Shown here: one piece after another, positions 39,850-49,404 of the stretch | Numbering within the stretch: the first letter of the stretch is position 1 | Layout: each line of letters begins with the position of its first letter | Assembly (NCBI GenBank): GCA_030431475.1 | Contig: JAUIJD010000006.1 | Location: 62,001 to 126,000, forward strand | Length of the DNA stretch: 64,000 nucleotides | Source of the DNA: Verrucomicrobiia bacterium | Lineage (GTDB): Bacteria; Verrucomicrobiota; Verrucomicrobiia; Verrucomicrobiales; Akkermansiaceae | Direction: 5' to 3' | Translations under genes and position numbers: made by a program | The notes under the pieces: generated by a model | What the model was told of the DNA's origin: nothing | Database searches by the model: none | The model's input: only the letters and a program-made list of their open reading frames with translations

Positions 39850-42800
39850 GAGGAAGTCGAGGGCTTGAGGGCGAAGATGGAGCTGAGCACCGTCGGCACG
39901 AGGACCATGGTGAAGACCGTGCTCACCGACAGGCCACCGACGACCACGGCGCCGAGGCCGCGGTAGAGTTCGGAACCCGCGCCCGGCATCAGCACCAGCG
40001 GCAGCATGCCGCCCACCGAGGTCAGGGTGGACATCAGGATGGGCCGCACCCGCGAGCGCACGCTTTCCACCACCGCCTGCTGCGGCTCGAGCTCGCCCTC
40101 GCGCATGAAATTCAGCGCCTGGTGGACGATGAGGATGGCGTTGTTCACCACCACCCCGGCGAGGATCACGAAGCCGAGGATGGTCAGCATGTCGAGGTTC
40201 TGCACCGGCATGTAGCGGTCCATCTTGCTCCACTGGTGGACCATCGCCAGCCCGAGGAAACCCCCGAAGGTTGCCAGCGGCACACTGAGCATGATGACGA
40301 GCGGGTAGGACCAGCTCTGGAAGAGAATGACCATGAGCAGGTAGATCACCAGGAAGGCCATGAACAGACTGCTCGCGACCGTCCCGGTGAGCGTCCCGTC
40401 ACCCAGCAGCGAGTTGCGGATCTCGGCCAGCTTGCCGGCCGATCCGGCGAGCCCGACATCCACGCCCGGGGGGATGGTGCCGTCGGCCCGGAGTCCCTCG
40501 ATGACCCCGTTCACCTCGTCGATCACCGTTTCCAAGGGCTGCCCGGCCGGCGGCTCGAGTTCGAGGGTCACGGCGCGCTGGCGGTCGACGTGGCGGATCT
40601 GGTCGGGACCACGGACGCGCTCGACGGTCGACACCGAGCGCAGGTCGACGATGTCGCCATCGGGCGTCGCCAGCGGCAGGTCGAGCAGCTTGTCGAGCGG
40701 TTGCTCGTCGTCGCCGCGGGACGTGAGGATCTTGATGTCCTTCAGCTCGCCGTTCTGCTCGTAGTCGCGGAACAGGACGATGCCGTCGCCGCCCGCCTGG
40801 ATCGCGAGGCCGAGGTCGGTGCGGCTCATCCCGAGCTCGCGCAGGCGCTCGTCGTCGGGCACCACCCGGAGCTCGTCGAGCGGCAGCGCGAAATTCGGCG
40901 GGGCCGGGGTGATGTTCGACCCCGGCGGCATCGACCCGAACAAGCGCCCCATCGCCGCCCCGGCGGCCTGCGACACGGTGTCGAGATCGCGCCCCCGGAA
41001 GTCGATCTGCACCGCTCCGCCGGTCGAGCCACCGACGCGGAAGAGCGGCATCTGACGGGCGATGGCAAAGGTGTCCGGCATCCCCATCGTCGCCTTCTGG
41101 AACGCCGGGATCAGGTCGGCGACGCGTTTCTTGTCGGCCGAGATGCCCCCGTGGAACATGCGACCTTCGAAGGACACGAGGAAGTAGTTCTCGAGCGGGG
41201 GCGGCATCACCGTCTGACCCGATCCGTCCATCAGGGGCACCGGCTCGCGGTGGTCCTCCGGCCCGGCATTGCCGCCGTTGAGGCGGGTTTCCACGCCGTA
41301 CTTGTCGGGGGTCGCGTCCCACAGCGGCTCGATCTCGCGCTCGATGCGCCCGCCCATCTCGGAGAGCTTCTCGAGGTTGTAGGTCGGCGGAGGAAAGAGC
41401 AGCCCGAAGACCAGGTTGCGGTTCCCCTGGGGCAGGTAGTCGAGCGGTGGCAGCAGGACCCGGGTGCCGGCAATGGTCACGAGGGTGAATCCGGCGATGA
41501 TCGCGATCCGTCGCGGCCAGGTGGCGGTGCCCGTGGTCACGGCCCGCGCCGCGATGTCGGGCATGCGTTCGAAAAGAACCGCCAGCGGATGGAAGGGCGC
41601 CCCGAGGATCCGGAACAGCCGGGAACCGAACACCCGGTCGAACATCGAGGGACCGTCGCCGGTTTCGTGAGGCGTCAGCCATCTTCCGGAGGCCACGGGG
41701 ATGAGGGTGAGGCTGACAATGAACGACAGGCTCACCGCCGCCATCAGCGCCAGCGCGATGTCGCGGAAGAGCTGTCCGGCCTGCTCCTCGATCAACAGGA
41801 TGGGGGCGAAGACGACGACCGTGGTCATCGTCGAGGCGAGCACCGCCCCCCCGACCTCCACCGCCCCGTCACGCGCGGCGGCGACCGGCTTCTTCCCCAT
41901 CTCGAGGTGCCGGTGGATGTTCTCGATCACCACGATGGCGTTGTCGACGACCATGCCGACGGCGAAAGCGAGCCCGGCCAGCGAGATGATGTTGATCGAG
42001 CGGCCGAGGATCACCAGCACGGTGAACGAGGCGATGATGGAGACCGGGATGGCGACCGCGATGATGCCGACCGCGCGCACGCTGCGCAGGAAGAACAGCA
42101 GGGTGATCGTCGCCAGCACGCCGCCGAGGACCAGGTTCGACCGGACCAGCACGAAGGCGTCCTCGACGTAGGTCGAGGCGTTGTAGGTCGGCACCAGCTC
42201 GAGCTTGCCGTCGAGGCCGAGCTGCCGCGCCTTCTGGTCGAGAAGGTTGCCCGGCTGGTTCATCGTCTCCACCTCGTCGAGCAGCATCCGCATCGTCTCG
42301 AGCAGGTTGGCCCCGCGCTGGAGCTGGAAGTTGAAGAAGGCCGCCCGTTGTCCGCGCGAGCGCACCCACGAGGTCGGCTCCTTGAAGCCGTTGCGGATGT
42401 CGGCGACGTCCCCGAGGTAGACGGGGCCGGCCTCGTCGCGGAAGACGATCATGTTGGCCGCCGCCTCGGGCGTGTCGAAGCGGCCGGTCGCGCGCACCCG
42501 GAAGTCGCGCTTGCCCATCTCGATCTTGCCGCCGGAGAAGTTGGCATTGGCCGCGGTGATCCCCTGCCGGAGCTGGGCGAAGGTGATGCCGCGCTGCGCC
42601 AGCGCCTCGGCATCGACCACGACCTGGAGCTCCGACGCGGAAGCCCCGCGCACGCCCACCTGGCTCACCCCCGGGATGCGCTCGAAGCGGGGCTTCATGC
42701 TCCGGTCCATGAAATCGTAGAGCTGACCCGGGTCGAACTCGGGATCGGTCGAGAACAAGCCGATCCACGCAATGTAGTCGGCGGACTCCGGATCGTAGTC

Positions 42801-43187
42801 CTCGACCACCGGCTGCAGCACGCCGCTCGGATAGCCGGGCACCTCGTCGAGCTTCTGCAGCACCTCGTCCTGCGCGTCGCCGATGTCGGTTCCGGTTTCG
42901 AACTCCAGCCTCAGGGTCCCCTGCCCCGCCGAGCTGGTGCTGATCATCGATTTCAGGCCGGTGACCTCGCCGAGCACCCGTTCCTGTTCCTCGATGATGT
43001 CGGACTCGATCTCCTCGGCCGACGCGTTCTCCCAGTTCGTGGTCACGGCGATGACCACCGACGACACCTCGGGAGTCATGCGCACCGGCACGCGGGTGAT
43101 CGCGAGGATCCCCGAGAAGATGGCAAGCATGGTGCCGACCGCGATGGTGATCGGCTGCTTGAGCAGAAAGTCGATGGGCGATCTCAT
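39846..43187 (-). CDS. RND efflux pump inner-membrane transporter (AcrB-like)
   Basis: A 1113-residue RND permease. The first helix follows 'MRSPIDFLLKQPITIAVGTML'. The TM4 proton-relay region reads GLAFAVGMVVDNAIVVIENIHRHLEMGKKP, with Asp followed by Asn where AcrB has Asp-Asp. The second half repeats the design with GFVILAGVVVNNAILIVHQ. Two large periplasmic loops are present. It exports drugs or other small molecules, driven by protons. It is the third gene of the tetR-MFP-RND-OMF operon, 4 bases after the adaptor gene. Specificity cannot be read from the sequence. Confidence 0.95.
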   Translation of the reverse strand: MRSPIDFLLKQPITIAVGTMLAIFSGILAITRVPVRMTPEVSSVVIAVTTNWENASAEEIESDIIEEQERVLGEVTGLKSMISTSSAGQGTLRLEFETGTDIGDAQDEVLQKLDEVPGYPSGVLQPVVEDYDPESADYIAWIGLFSTDPEFDPGQLYDFMDRSMKPRFERIPGVSQVGVRGASASELQVVVDAEALAQRGITFAQLRQGITAANANFSGGKIEMGKRDFRVRATGRFDTPEAAANMIVFRDEAGPVYLGDVADIRNGFKEPTSWVRSRGQRAAFFNFQLQRGANLLETMRMLLDEVETMNQPGNLLDQKARQLGLDGKLELVPTYNASTYVEDAFVLVRSNLVLGGVLATITLLFFLRSVRAVGIIAVAIPVSIIASFTVLVILGRSINIISLAGLAFAVGMVVDNAIVVIENIHRHLEMGKKPVAAARDGAVEVGGAVLASTMTTVVVFAPILLIEEQAGQLFRDIALALMAAVSLSFIVSLTLIPVASGRWLTPHETGDGPSMFDRVFGSRLFRILGAPFHPLAVLFERMPDIAARAVTTGTATWPRRIAIIAGFTLVTIAGTRVLLPPLDYLPQGNRNLVFGLLFPPPTYNLEKLSEMGGRIEREIEPLWDATPDKYGVETRLNGGNAGPEDHREPVPLMDGSGQTVMPPPLENYFLVSFEGRMFHGGISADKKRVADLIPAFQKATMGMPDTFAIARQMPLFRVGGSTGGAVQIDFRGRDLDTVSQAAGAAMGRLFGSMPPGSNITPAPPNFALPLDELRVVPDDERLRELGMSRTDLGLAIQAGGDGIVLFRDYEQNGELKDIKILTSRGDDEQPLDKLLDLPLATPDGDIVDLRSVSTVERVRGPDQIRHVDRQRAVTLELEPPAGQPLETVIDEVNGVIEGLRADGTIPPGVDVGLAGSAGKLAEIRNSLLGDGTLTGTVASSLFMAFLVIYLLMVILFQSWSYPLVIMLSVPLATFGGFLGLAMVHQWSKMDRYMPVQNLDMLTILGFVILAGVVVNNAILIVHQALNFMREGELEPQQAVVESVRSRVRPILMSTLTSVGGMLPLVLMPGAGSELYRGLGAVVVGGLSVSTVFTMVLVPTVLSSIFALKPSTSS

Positions 43188-43191
43188 CGAG

Positions 43192-44412
43192 TCAGCGGGC
43201 TTCGGCGGAGGTTTCTTCCTTCGGCGCTTCCCATGGCTGCGGCGCGATCGGCGAGGCGGGCTGCAGGCGCTCGTTGCCCTCGATGATCACCGCCTGTCCG
43301 GCCTCCAGCGCCCCCTCGGCGAGGATCGCCTCGCCGGAGCGCTCGAAGAGCAGCTCGACGTCCACCCGTTTCGCCACCGGCGGGCCGTCTCCGGAGGCAT
43401 CCGGCACGAACACGTAGGCCCCGGAGTATCCCGTCAGGATCGCATCGCTGGGCACCACGATCCGCCGCGCGGGATCGCCGAGCGGGACGTTCGCGGTGAC
43501 CGAGGAACCGGCGGTGAGCAGGTTCTCGGGATCGGGCACGTGGGCCACCACGGTGAAGCGTCGCGAGCGACCGTCGACCTCCGGAATCACCGTCAGCTTG
43601 TCGGCTCCGATCGTCTCGTCGAGCCCGGTGACCTGCAGCTCCACGCTCCCCGGTGCGGTCTGACGCAACAGCCTCGCCTTGCGTTCGGGAAGCTGCAGCC
43701 AGGCCTCCATCTCGCCCGTCGACACCAGCGTCACCACGGGTGCCCCCTCGCTCAGCCACTCCCCGAGCTCGGTGTGGCGCGCCACCACGCGACCTTCGAA
43801 AGGCGCGAGGACCTCGAGGTCGGTCTTGCGCACCTCCAGCAGGTCCATCCGCTTCTGCGAGGCCTCGATCATTTCGCGGGCGGCATTGGCCCGGGCCTCG
43901 GCCACCTTCATCTCGCGCACGCTGTCGAGATACTCGCGCTCGGCCACCGCCCGCTGCTCCCACAGGCCGCGCATCATTTCCTCGTCACGAACGGCCCGCT
44001 CCTGCTCGGCCTCGCGCTGGGCGAGGTCGGCACGGGCGGAGGTCAGGTCCGCCGACGCCTCCTGGATCTGTGCCTCCAGGCGCCGGGGGTCGAGCTTCGC
44101 CAGGACGGCTCCTGCTTTGACCATGTCGCCCTCGTCGACCAGCAACGCATCCACAGCCGCCGACTCGCGCGCCGCCACCTCGGCACGCCGGACCGCCCGC
44201 AGGGTTCCCGTGACGGACAGCCGCTCGACGACCTCCCGCTCCTCGGCCGGACGCGTCACCACGGGAGACGGAGGCCGGGCGCCGCCGCCGTTGGCACCCT
44301 GCCCGGGCTTGGCGTCCCGGAGGGCCTTCCAACCGAACCAGGATGTGACGGCGATGATCAGCAGGACGGCCAGCCAGCCGAACGCGACGCGGAGGGATGA
44401 TGAATTCGACAT
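43192..44412 (-). CDS. RND efflux periplasmic adaptor (membrane fusion protein)
   Basis: A 406-residue HlyD/AcrA-type adaptor. An N-terminal anchor (LRVAFGWLAVLLIIAVTSWFGW) is followed by a biotinyl-lipoyl-like half (VSVTG-type 'LSVTGTLRAVRRAEVAARESAAVDALLVDEGDMVKAGAVLAKLD'), a coiled-coil hairpin (~110-190), the second lipoyl half (LEVLAPFEGRVVARHTELGEWL), and a beta-barrel domain. It links the RND pump to the outer-membrane channel. ATG 44412 was chosen over 44442 because it is closer to the anchor and leaves a short gap after tetR. Confidence 0.93.
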   Translation of the reverse strand: MSNSSSLRVAFGWLAVLLIIAVTSWFGWKALRDAKPGQGANGGGARPPSPVVTRPAEEREVVERLSVTGTLRAVRRAEVAARESAAVDALLVDEGDMVKAGAVLAKLDPRRLEAQIQEASADLTSARADLAQREAEQERAVRDEEMMRGLWEQRAVAEREYLDSVREMKVAEARANAAREMIEASQKRMDLLEVRKTDLEVLAPFEGRVVARHTELGEWLSEGAPVVTLVSTGEMEAWLQLPERKARLLRQTAPGSVELQVTGLDETIGADKLTVIPEVDGRSRRFTVVAHVPDPENLLTAGSSVTANVPLGDPARRIVVPSDAILTGYSGAYVFVPDASGDGPPVAKRVDVELLFERSGEAILAEGALEAGQAVIIEGNERLQPASPIAPQPWEAPKEETSAEAR

Positions 44413-44425
44413 GTCGGGAAAGGAA

Positions 44426-45052
44426 TCAGGCCTGCACGGCATCGAGATCGGGATGAAGCTCGGCCCCGATCACCCGGGAGAAGGCTTCCGAGAAGTGGCG
44501 CACGCGTTCGGGGTCGTTGTGGATGCGGGCCTGGGTCGACGACCCCTCGAGCATGGAAAAGAGGCAGGCAGCGGTTTCCCCGGGCGAGGTGATGTCCACC
44601 AGCCCGGCCTCCTTCGCATCCCTCAGCCCCTCCTCGAGATACGCCTGAAAGGCATCGAGCAACTCGCGAACCTTGGCCGCCAGCTCCGGTTCGGCCGCCG
44701 CGGTTTCGGCGCCGATGTTGAAATACGGACAACCCAGCACCCGCCCGTGACGCTCCCGGCACTCGAGCGTCTTGCGGTAGCCGTGCTCGATCAGGCGCTC
44801 GAAACGCGTGAGCGGCGGCAGCGAGGCACTGAAGATGCGCTCGAGGTTCGGGCGGCTCTCGGTTTCCCAAAGGTGGTCGAGCGCCGCCACCGCCAGCGCG
44901 GTCTTCGACTTGAAGAAATGGTAGAAACTCCCCTTCCGCACGTCAGCCCGCTCGCAGATGCGGTCGACCGAGCTGGTGCCGTAGCTGCTCTCCCAAATCG
45001 CACCGATCATCGCCTCGAGAAGACGGATACGGGCAGGAGCGGGCTCGGACAT
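44426..45052 (-). CDS. TetR family repressor of the RND efflux operon
   Basis: A 208-residue TetR regulator. The N-terminal HTH reads SSYGTSSVDRICERADVRKGSFYHFFKSKTAL (residues ~18-50), the textbook TetR pattern. The C-terminal ~150 residues form the ligand-binding part, similar to the 'C-terminal TetR of the YP/AcrR type' with GCPYFNIGAETAA. It is the first gene of the operon (adaptor 13 bases downstream). A perfect palindrome 15 bases before its start is the likely binding site, so the pump and its repressor should be autoregulated together. Confidence 0.93.
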   Translation of the reverse strand: MSEPAPARIRLLEAMIGAIWESSYGTSSVDRICERADVRKGSFYHFFKSKTALAVAALDHLWETESRPNLERIFSASLPPLTRFERLIEHGYRKTLECRERHGRVLGCPYFNIGAETAAAEPELAAKVRELLDAFQAYLEEGLRDAKEAGLVDITSPGETAACLFSMLEGSSTQARIHNDPERVRHFSEAFSRVIGAELHPDLDAVQA

Positions 45053-45066
45053 GCGGGGACCAGTAG

Positions 45067-45082
45067 TTGACCGGTCGGTCAA
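45067..45082. promoter_or_regulatory. TetR operator
   Basis: TTGACCG-GT-CGGTCAA is a perfect 16-base palindrome of the kind bound by TetR-family repressors. It lies 15 bases upstream of the tetR start codon and would overlap the operon promoter. Confidence 0.85.
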
Positions 45083-45187
45083 GTCAAACGAGGAATCCGG
45101 ATTTTCTCCATGGGACCGCAGGATTTCCCGGGAGGAGGCCTCCTCCGCGGGGAGTCGCTCGAAACAAGGAGAAGCTCCCGGCTCCGG

Positions 45188-45772
45188 TCACGGAGGCGAT
45201 GCCTTGCCGCTCCGGCGCATCGGGGGGAATCGCCCCTCCCGCTCCGCCGCCGAGATCCGGGCGTGGATGGCGCTGCGCTGCTGGAGATAGCGGGTCTTCA
45301 TCGCCTCGAACTCCCGGGCACGCCGCCGGGAATGCCGGGCGATCATGAACCCGGCGACCAGGATGCCCCCGCCGAGGACGGCAACTGGCCACATGGGAAT
45401 ACCGGACAGGCCTTCCACCAGAAACCCGATCCCGAGGATGGCGGCGAAGATCACGACCCCGATCCCATCCGAACCGCTCGGGGGTGCGGCACGGCCATCG
45501 CGCTTCCGGGCGGAGACCGAGTCGACGAAGGCATGCCACTGCTTCTCCAGGCGATCGAGCTGGCGCTCGAGCCGGATCAGGCGCAGCTCCCGCTCGGTCG
45601 ATCGCTGGGTCCGTTCCACGCGCTCGAGCAGCTTGGTGTAGACCGACGAGGGATGGTGGCAGATCTCGAGTCGCGAGTGGCAGTAGCGACAGGTCACGTA
45701 GCGGATCGACTCGTCCACTTCGAGATCCGCGCCACAGCTCTGGCAAGCGACTTTGGTGACCTTCACCGACAC
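45188..45772 (-). CDS. Zinc-ribbon membrane protein
   Basis: A 194-residue protein with an N-terminal zinc ribbon (CQSCGADLEVDESIRYVTCRYC, residues ~10-31) and a charged helical region (~47-85). Two hydrophobic segments follow (~103-123 and ~127-144), then a basic tail. This layout is common in small membrane proteins of unknown function. It stands alone, 135 bases from tetR's upstream side. Confidence 0.7.
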   Translation of the reverse strand: MSVKVTKVACQSCGADLEVDESIRYVTCRYCHSRLEICHHPSSVYTKLLERVERTQRSTERELRLIRLERQLDRLEKQWHAFVDSVSARKRDGRAAPPSGSDGIGVVIFAAILGIGFLVEGLSGIPMWPVAVLGGGILVAGFMIARHSRRRAREFEAMKTRYLQQRSAIHARISAAEREGRFPPMRRSGKASPP

Positions 45773-45837
45773 GCTTCGTTCTAACGAGGCACCGTCCCGC
45801 GCGCAGCTACAAAGGCCGCGTTTCTGAGGAATCGCGA

Positions 45838-46533
45838 TCAGAAGGTGCGCACGCTCGAAAGGCCCCCGTCGGGCCGCAGGACCTGGCCGGTCATGAACTT
45901 CGAGCGGTCCGAGAGCAGGAAGGCGACGAGCTCGGCGACCTCGTCCGGAGAGCCGACCGCCTGCAGCGGGTGTCGTTTTTCGGACGCCTCGCGCTTGGCC
46001 TCGTTGCCGAGCAGGTTCGACGCCAGCGGCGTGTCGGTGAGCGACGGCGCGATCACGTTGACCCGGATCTTCGGGGCGAACTCGGCCGCCAGCGACCGCC
46101 CCAGCCCCTCGACCGCCGCCTTGGCCGCGGCCACCGAAGCATGGAAGGGCATGCCCTGACGGACCGCCACCGTCGAGAACAGGACGATCGAGGCCGACCC
46201 GGCTTTCTTCAGCGCGGGCAGCGCGGCGCGGATGGCGCGCACGGCGCCGAGCGCGTTCACCTGCATGTCGTCGATGAAGTCCTGATCGCTCAGGCGGTGG
46301 AAGGGCTTGAGGTTGATGGTGCCGGGAAAGTAGACGAGTCCGCCGAGGGCGTCGGGCAGGTCGAACTCCGGCTCCGACGCGGCGTCGAAGGACTGGGTCG
46401 GAACGTCCGGCTCGGTCAGGGCCTCGGGATGGCGAAGCGCGGCCAGCATCGCCATGCCGTCACGCTTCAAGCGCTTCACGGTCGCCAGTCCGATGCCCGA
46501 GTTGCCGCCGATGATCAGGATGGGGTCGCTCAT
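45838..46533 (-). CDS. Short-chain dehydrogenase/reductase-like protein (catalytic Tyr absent)
   Basis: A 231-residue Rossmann protein of the SDR superfamily. The nucleotide-binding part reads IIGGNSGIGLATVKRLKRDG, with a GGxxGIG-type glycine motif; NALGAVR and STVAV follow at the expected places. The active-site Y-x-x-x-K is not present: the stretch is HASVAAAKAAVEGL, with Val where Tyr should be and Lys retained. Some SDR subfamilies share this 'HAS.aaAK' pattern, so the fold is sure but the reaction is not. It is monocistronic, followed by folC on the same strand only in the upstream direction. Confidence 0.85.
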   Translation of the reverse strand: MSDPILIIGGNSGIGLATVKRLKRDGMAMLAALRHPEALTEPDVPTQSFDAASEPEFDLPDALGGLVYFPGTINLKPFHRLSDQDFIDDMQVNALGAVRAIRAALPALKKAGSASIVLFSTVAVRQGMPFHASVAAAKAAVEGLGRSLAAEFAPKIRVNVIAPSLTDTPLASNLLGNEAKREASEKRHPLQAVGSPDEVAELVAFLLSDRSKFMTGQVLRPDGGLSSVRTF

Positions 46534-46573
46534 GGCGCACCCTTCGACGCCTCATCGGATCGTCAAGCGGCGA

Positions 46574-47782
46574 TCACTGCGCACTCACCCTCCGCTCGCC
46601 GCCCTCGAGCCACTGCTTGGCCTCGCCGATCAGGAACAGGGAACCCGCCACCAGCACCGGCCCTCCCCCGGCAAGCGCGGCCTCGATCGCCGACGGGAAA
46701 TCCGCGTGCTCCAGCGGCGTGGAAAACCGCGACGCCAGTTCGGCGGTCGCCAGGGCCCTCGGCGAATCGATCGGGCACAGGTGGGTGGTCGAGGCGATCG
46801 CCCCGAGCCGCGAGGCGATGCCCTCCACATCCTTCGACTCGACCGCGCCGAACACCAGCGCCGCCTTCCGCTCGCCGAACCGGTCGCGCCAGGCCTCGAC
46901 CAGGGCCGCGGCCCCGTCCGGGTTGTGCGCGCCGTCGAGCACCACCGTCGCGCCCTCGTGATCGATGACCTCGAAGCGGCCCGGCCAGCGCACCGTCTCG
47001 AGCCCGTGGCGCACCGTCTCGTAGTCGAGCGGCAGGCCGAGCGCATGCAGGCAGTCGAGCGCCAGCGCCGCGTTCCACGCCTGGTGCCGACCCGGCAGCC
47101 CGATCGGGTAGCCGCGGAGCGGTTCGCTCACGAACTCCAGCGGACTGCGGCGCTCGTTCGCCTCCATCTCCAGCGTGCGCCGTACTTCGTCCGGCTGCGG
47201 CGCGGAGAGCGCCCGCTTTCCCTCGACGAAGATCCCGGCCTTCTCGAAGGCGACCTTCGCCAGCGTGTCGCCGAGCCACTGGGTGTGATCGAGGCCCACG
47301 GGAGTGATCGCGCAGACATCGGCCGGCACGGCGGTGGTGGCGTCCAGCCGCCCGCCCATGCCGGTCTCGAGAATCACCAGCTCGCACTCCCTTTCCCGGA
47401 ACCAGCGCATCGCCGCGGCCAGCGTGATCTCGAAGAAGGTCGGATGCGGATCGAGCCGCTCACAGATCGTCCGCAGTCCGGTCAGCAGCGCGGCACAGTC
47501 GTCCTCGGGGATCTCGACGCCCGACACCCGGATCCGCTCGCGGAAATCGACCAGGTGGGGCGAGGTGAACAGGCCGGTGCGGGTGCCGCCGGCCCGCGCG
47601 ACCGACTCGGCGAGGGCGCAGGTGCTGCCCTTGCCGTTGGTGCCCGCGACGTGCAGCACCCGGGTCGAGTGCGCCGGGAACGCAAGGAACTCCTTGAGCA
47701 GGCGACGGGGACCCTCGAGCCCGAGCTTGATCCCGAAGAGCTGCGTCGAAAACAGCCAGTCGATGGACTCGCGGTAGTTCAT
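46574..47782 (-). CDS. folC: Folylpolyglutamate synthase / dihydrofolate synthase
   Basis: A 402-residue Mur-ligase-family enzyme. The P-loop is VAGTNGKGSTCALAESV (near residue 45), followed by TSPHLVDFRERIRVSG and LILETGMGGRLDATTAV, all FolC signatures. The C-terminal domain shows VVLDGAHNPDGAAALVEAW. It adds glutamate to dihydropteroate or folate. The gene is 19 bases after accD, the classic accD-folC pair. ATG 47782 gives the usual start MNYRESIDWLF. Confidence 0.95.
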   Translation of the reverse strand: MNYRESIDWLFSTQLFGIKLGLEGPRRLLKEFLAFPAHSTRVLHVAGTNGKGSTCALAESVARAGGTRTGLFTSPHLVDFRERIRVSGVEIPEDDCAALLTGLRTICERLDPHPTFFEITLAAAMRWFRERECELVILETGMGGRLDATTAVPADVCAITPVGLDHTQWLGDTLAKVAFEKAGIFVEGKRALSAPQPDEVRRTLEMEANERRSPLEFVSEPLRGYPIGLPGRHQAWNAALALDCLHALGLPLDYETVRHGLETVRWPGRFEVIDHEGATVVLDGAHNPDGAAALVEAWRDRFGERKAALVFGAVESKDVEGIASRLGAIASTTHLCPIDSPRALATAELASRFSTPLEHADFPSAIEAALAGGGPVLVAGSLFLIGEAKQWLEGGERRVSAQ

Positions 47783-47801
47783 GCCCGACCGGCGCGCGGA
47801 A

Positions 47802-48629
47802 TCACGGCATCATGTAGCCGAGCAGCGTGGTCAGCTTCTCGCGCATCTTCGTCCGCGGCACGATGGCGTCGACCAGTCCGTGCTCGAGCATGAACTCGGC
47901 GGTCTGGAAGCCGGGCGGAAGATTCTGGTGGGTCGTTTCCTTCACCACCCGCGGACCGGCGAAGCCGATCATGCACTTCGGCTCGGCGAGATTGATGTCG
48001 CCGATCGTCGCGAAGCTGGCGGTCACGCCCCCGGTCGTCGGGTGGGTGAGCACGGAAATGTACGGCAGCCCGGCCTCCCCCAGGCGCGCCAGCGCGCCGC
48101 AGGTCTTGGCCATCTGCATGAGCGAGAGCATGCCCTCCTGCATCCGCGCGCCGGACGAGGCCGACACGATGATCATTCCGCGCTTCTCCTTGATCGCCAT
48201 CTCGATGGCACGGGTGATCTTCTCCCCGACCACCGAGCCCATCGAACCGGCGAAGAACTTGAAATCCATCACCGCGACCATCGCCGGCTTGCCACCGATC
48301 GTCACCCGTCCGGTCACGACGGCATCCTTGAGTCCGGTCTTCTCCCGAAGTCCGGCGGTTTTCTCGGAGTAATTCTGGAAGCCCAGCGGGTTGGCGGAAA
48401 CCAGTTCAGTCTCGGTTTCCTCGAAGCTCTGCGGATCCGCGATCAACGCGATGCGGTCGTGCGAATCGAGGATGAAGTGATGCCCGCAGTGGTGACAGGT
48501 CTGCAGGTGCTGCCGGAGTTCGAGCTGGTGGAGCATGGCCGAACAATCCGGACACTTCGTCCACAAGCCTTCCGGCATCGTATCCTTCGCCTTGTTTTTC
48601 CGGAGCTTCGGCTTGTCGAAGATACCCAT
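47802..48629 (-). CDS. accD: Acetyl-CoA carboxylase carboxyltransferase subunit beta
   Basis: A 275-residue AccD. The N-terminal zinc ribbon is CPDCSAMLHQLELRQHLQTCHHCG (Cys at ~28, 31, 47, 50). The crotonase-like body shows VGEKITRAIEMAIKEKRGMIIVSASSGARMQEG and LTHPTTGGVTASFA, as expected. With AccA (not in the window) it makes malonyl-CoA for fatty acids. It is co-transcribed with folC. Confidence 0.96.
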   Translation of the reverse strand: MGIFDKPKLRKNKAKDTMPEGLWTKCPDCSAMLHQLELRQHLQTCHHCGHHFILDSHDRIALIADPQSFEETETELVSANPLGFQNYSEKTAGLREKTGLKDAVVTGRVTIGGKPAMVAVMDFKFFAGSMGSVVGEKITRAIEMAIKEKRGMIIVSASSGARMQEGMLSLMQMAKTCGALARLGEAGLPYISVLTHPTTGGVTASFATIGDINLAEPKCMIGFAGPRVVKETTHQNLPPGFQTAEFMLEHGLVDAIVPRTKMREKLTTLLGYMMP

Positions 48630-48678
48630 GTGCTTGCTTGAAGAAAAGAGAACGCCCCCAACCGGGCTGGCCCCGAGG

Positions 48679-49404
48679 CTAGCCGCGCATCACGGTCACG
48701 ACAATCACCTTTTGGAAACCCGCCCGGCGCAGAATCCGCGCACATTCGTGGGCCGTCGAGCCGGTCGTGAACACGTCGTCCACCAGCACCGCCCCTTCCC
48801 CACCGGTGACACCGCGGCGAACCGCGAAAGCCCCGCGCAGGTTCTTCTGCCGCTGGGCCCGGCTGAGACGGGTCTGGGTCTCGGTCGGACGGATCCGCTT
48901 GAGCGCGACCGCCAGCGGCAGGCCGAGGCGGCGACCCAGCGGACGCGCGATCTCGAGGGATTGATTGAACTGGCGCCAGTGGAAGCGCCGCCGGTGCAGC
49001 GGCACCGGGACCAGCGGCCAGCGGCCCTCCAGGGCCTCGCCCAGGCGCGGATCCTCGAACGAACGGGCCGCGAGGTCGGCCAGCTCCCGGGCCAGTTCGA
49101 GGCGTCGACCATACTTGAGATCGTGGACCAGCGTCATGATGCCGTCGGACCGGAACAAGGCCGGACGAGCGAACTCGAAGGCGAACTTCTGGTCGCGACA
49201 GTTCGGGCAGGAGAACGCTCCCTCCACCCGGCCGTCGTAGCCCTGACCGCAGGTGGAGCAAAAGGGCGGCACCACCGGAGACAGCGCATCGGCACAGCCG
49301 GCGCAGAGACACCTCCCTCCCGGCACCCCGGCGCCACAAAGATGGCAGACCCCCGGATACACCAGGTCCAGCACCCGGGACAGCCCGGCTCTAATCATCG
49401 ACAT
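48679..49404 (-). CDS. comF: ComF family phosphoribosyltransferase-like protein
   Basis: A 241-residue ComF protein. The N-terminus carries paired zinc-ribbon Cys motifs (CHLCGAG, CLCAGC, CSTCGQGY, CPNC), and the C-terminus a PRPP-binding motif AVLVDDVFTTGSTAHECARIL. ComF is required for DNA uptake in naturally competent bacteria and may act with PriA during strand handling. ATG 49404 was chosen (start MSMIRAGLSRVLDLVYPG); it overlaps the end of the CPBP gene by 14 bases, so the two may be coupled. Confidence 0.9.
   Translation of the reverse strand: MSMIRAGLSRVLDLVYPGVCHLCGAGVPGGRCLCAGCADALSPVVPPFCSTCGQGYDGRVEGAFSCPNCRDQKFAFEFARPALFRSDGIMTLVHDLKYGRRLELARELADLAARSFEDPRLGEALEGRWPLVPVPLHRRRFHWRQFNQSLEIARPLGRRLGLPLAVALKRIRPTETQTRLSRAQRQKNLRGAFAVRRGVTGGEGAVLVDDVFTTGSTAHECARILRRAGFQKVIVVTVMRG

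Noticed and set aside
40122-43286. 1054-codon plus-strand open frame opposite the RND transporter
   Set aside because: Its sequence is full of His, Arg, Asp and Gly runs and is the mirror of the RND gene; the minus-strand gene has all family motifs.
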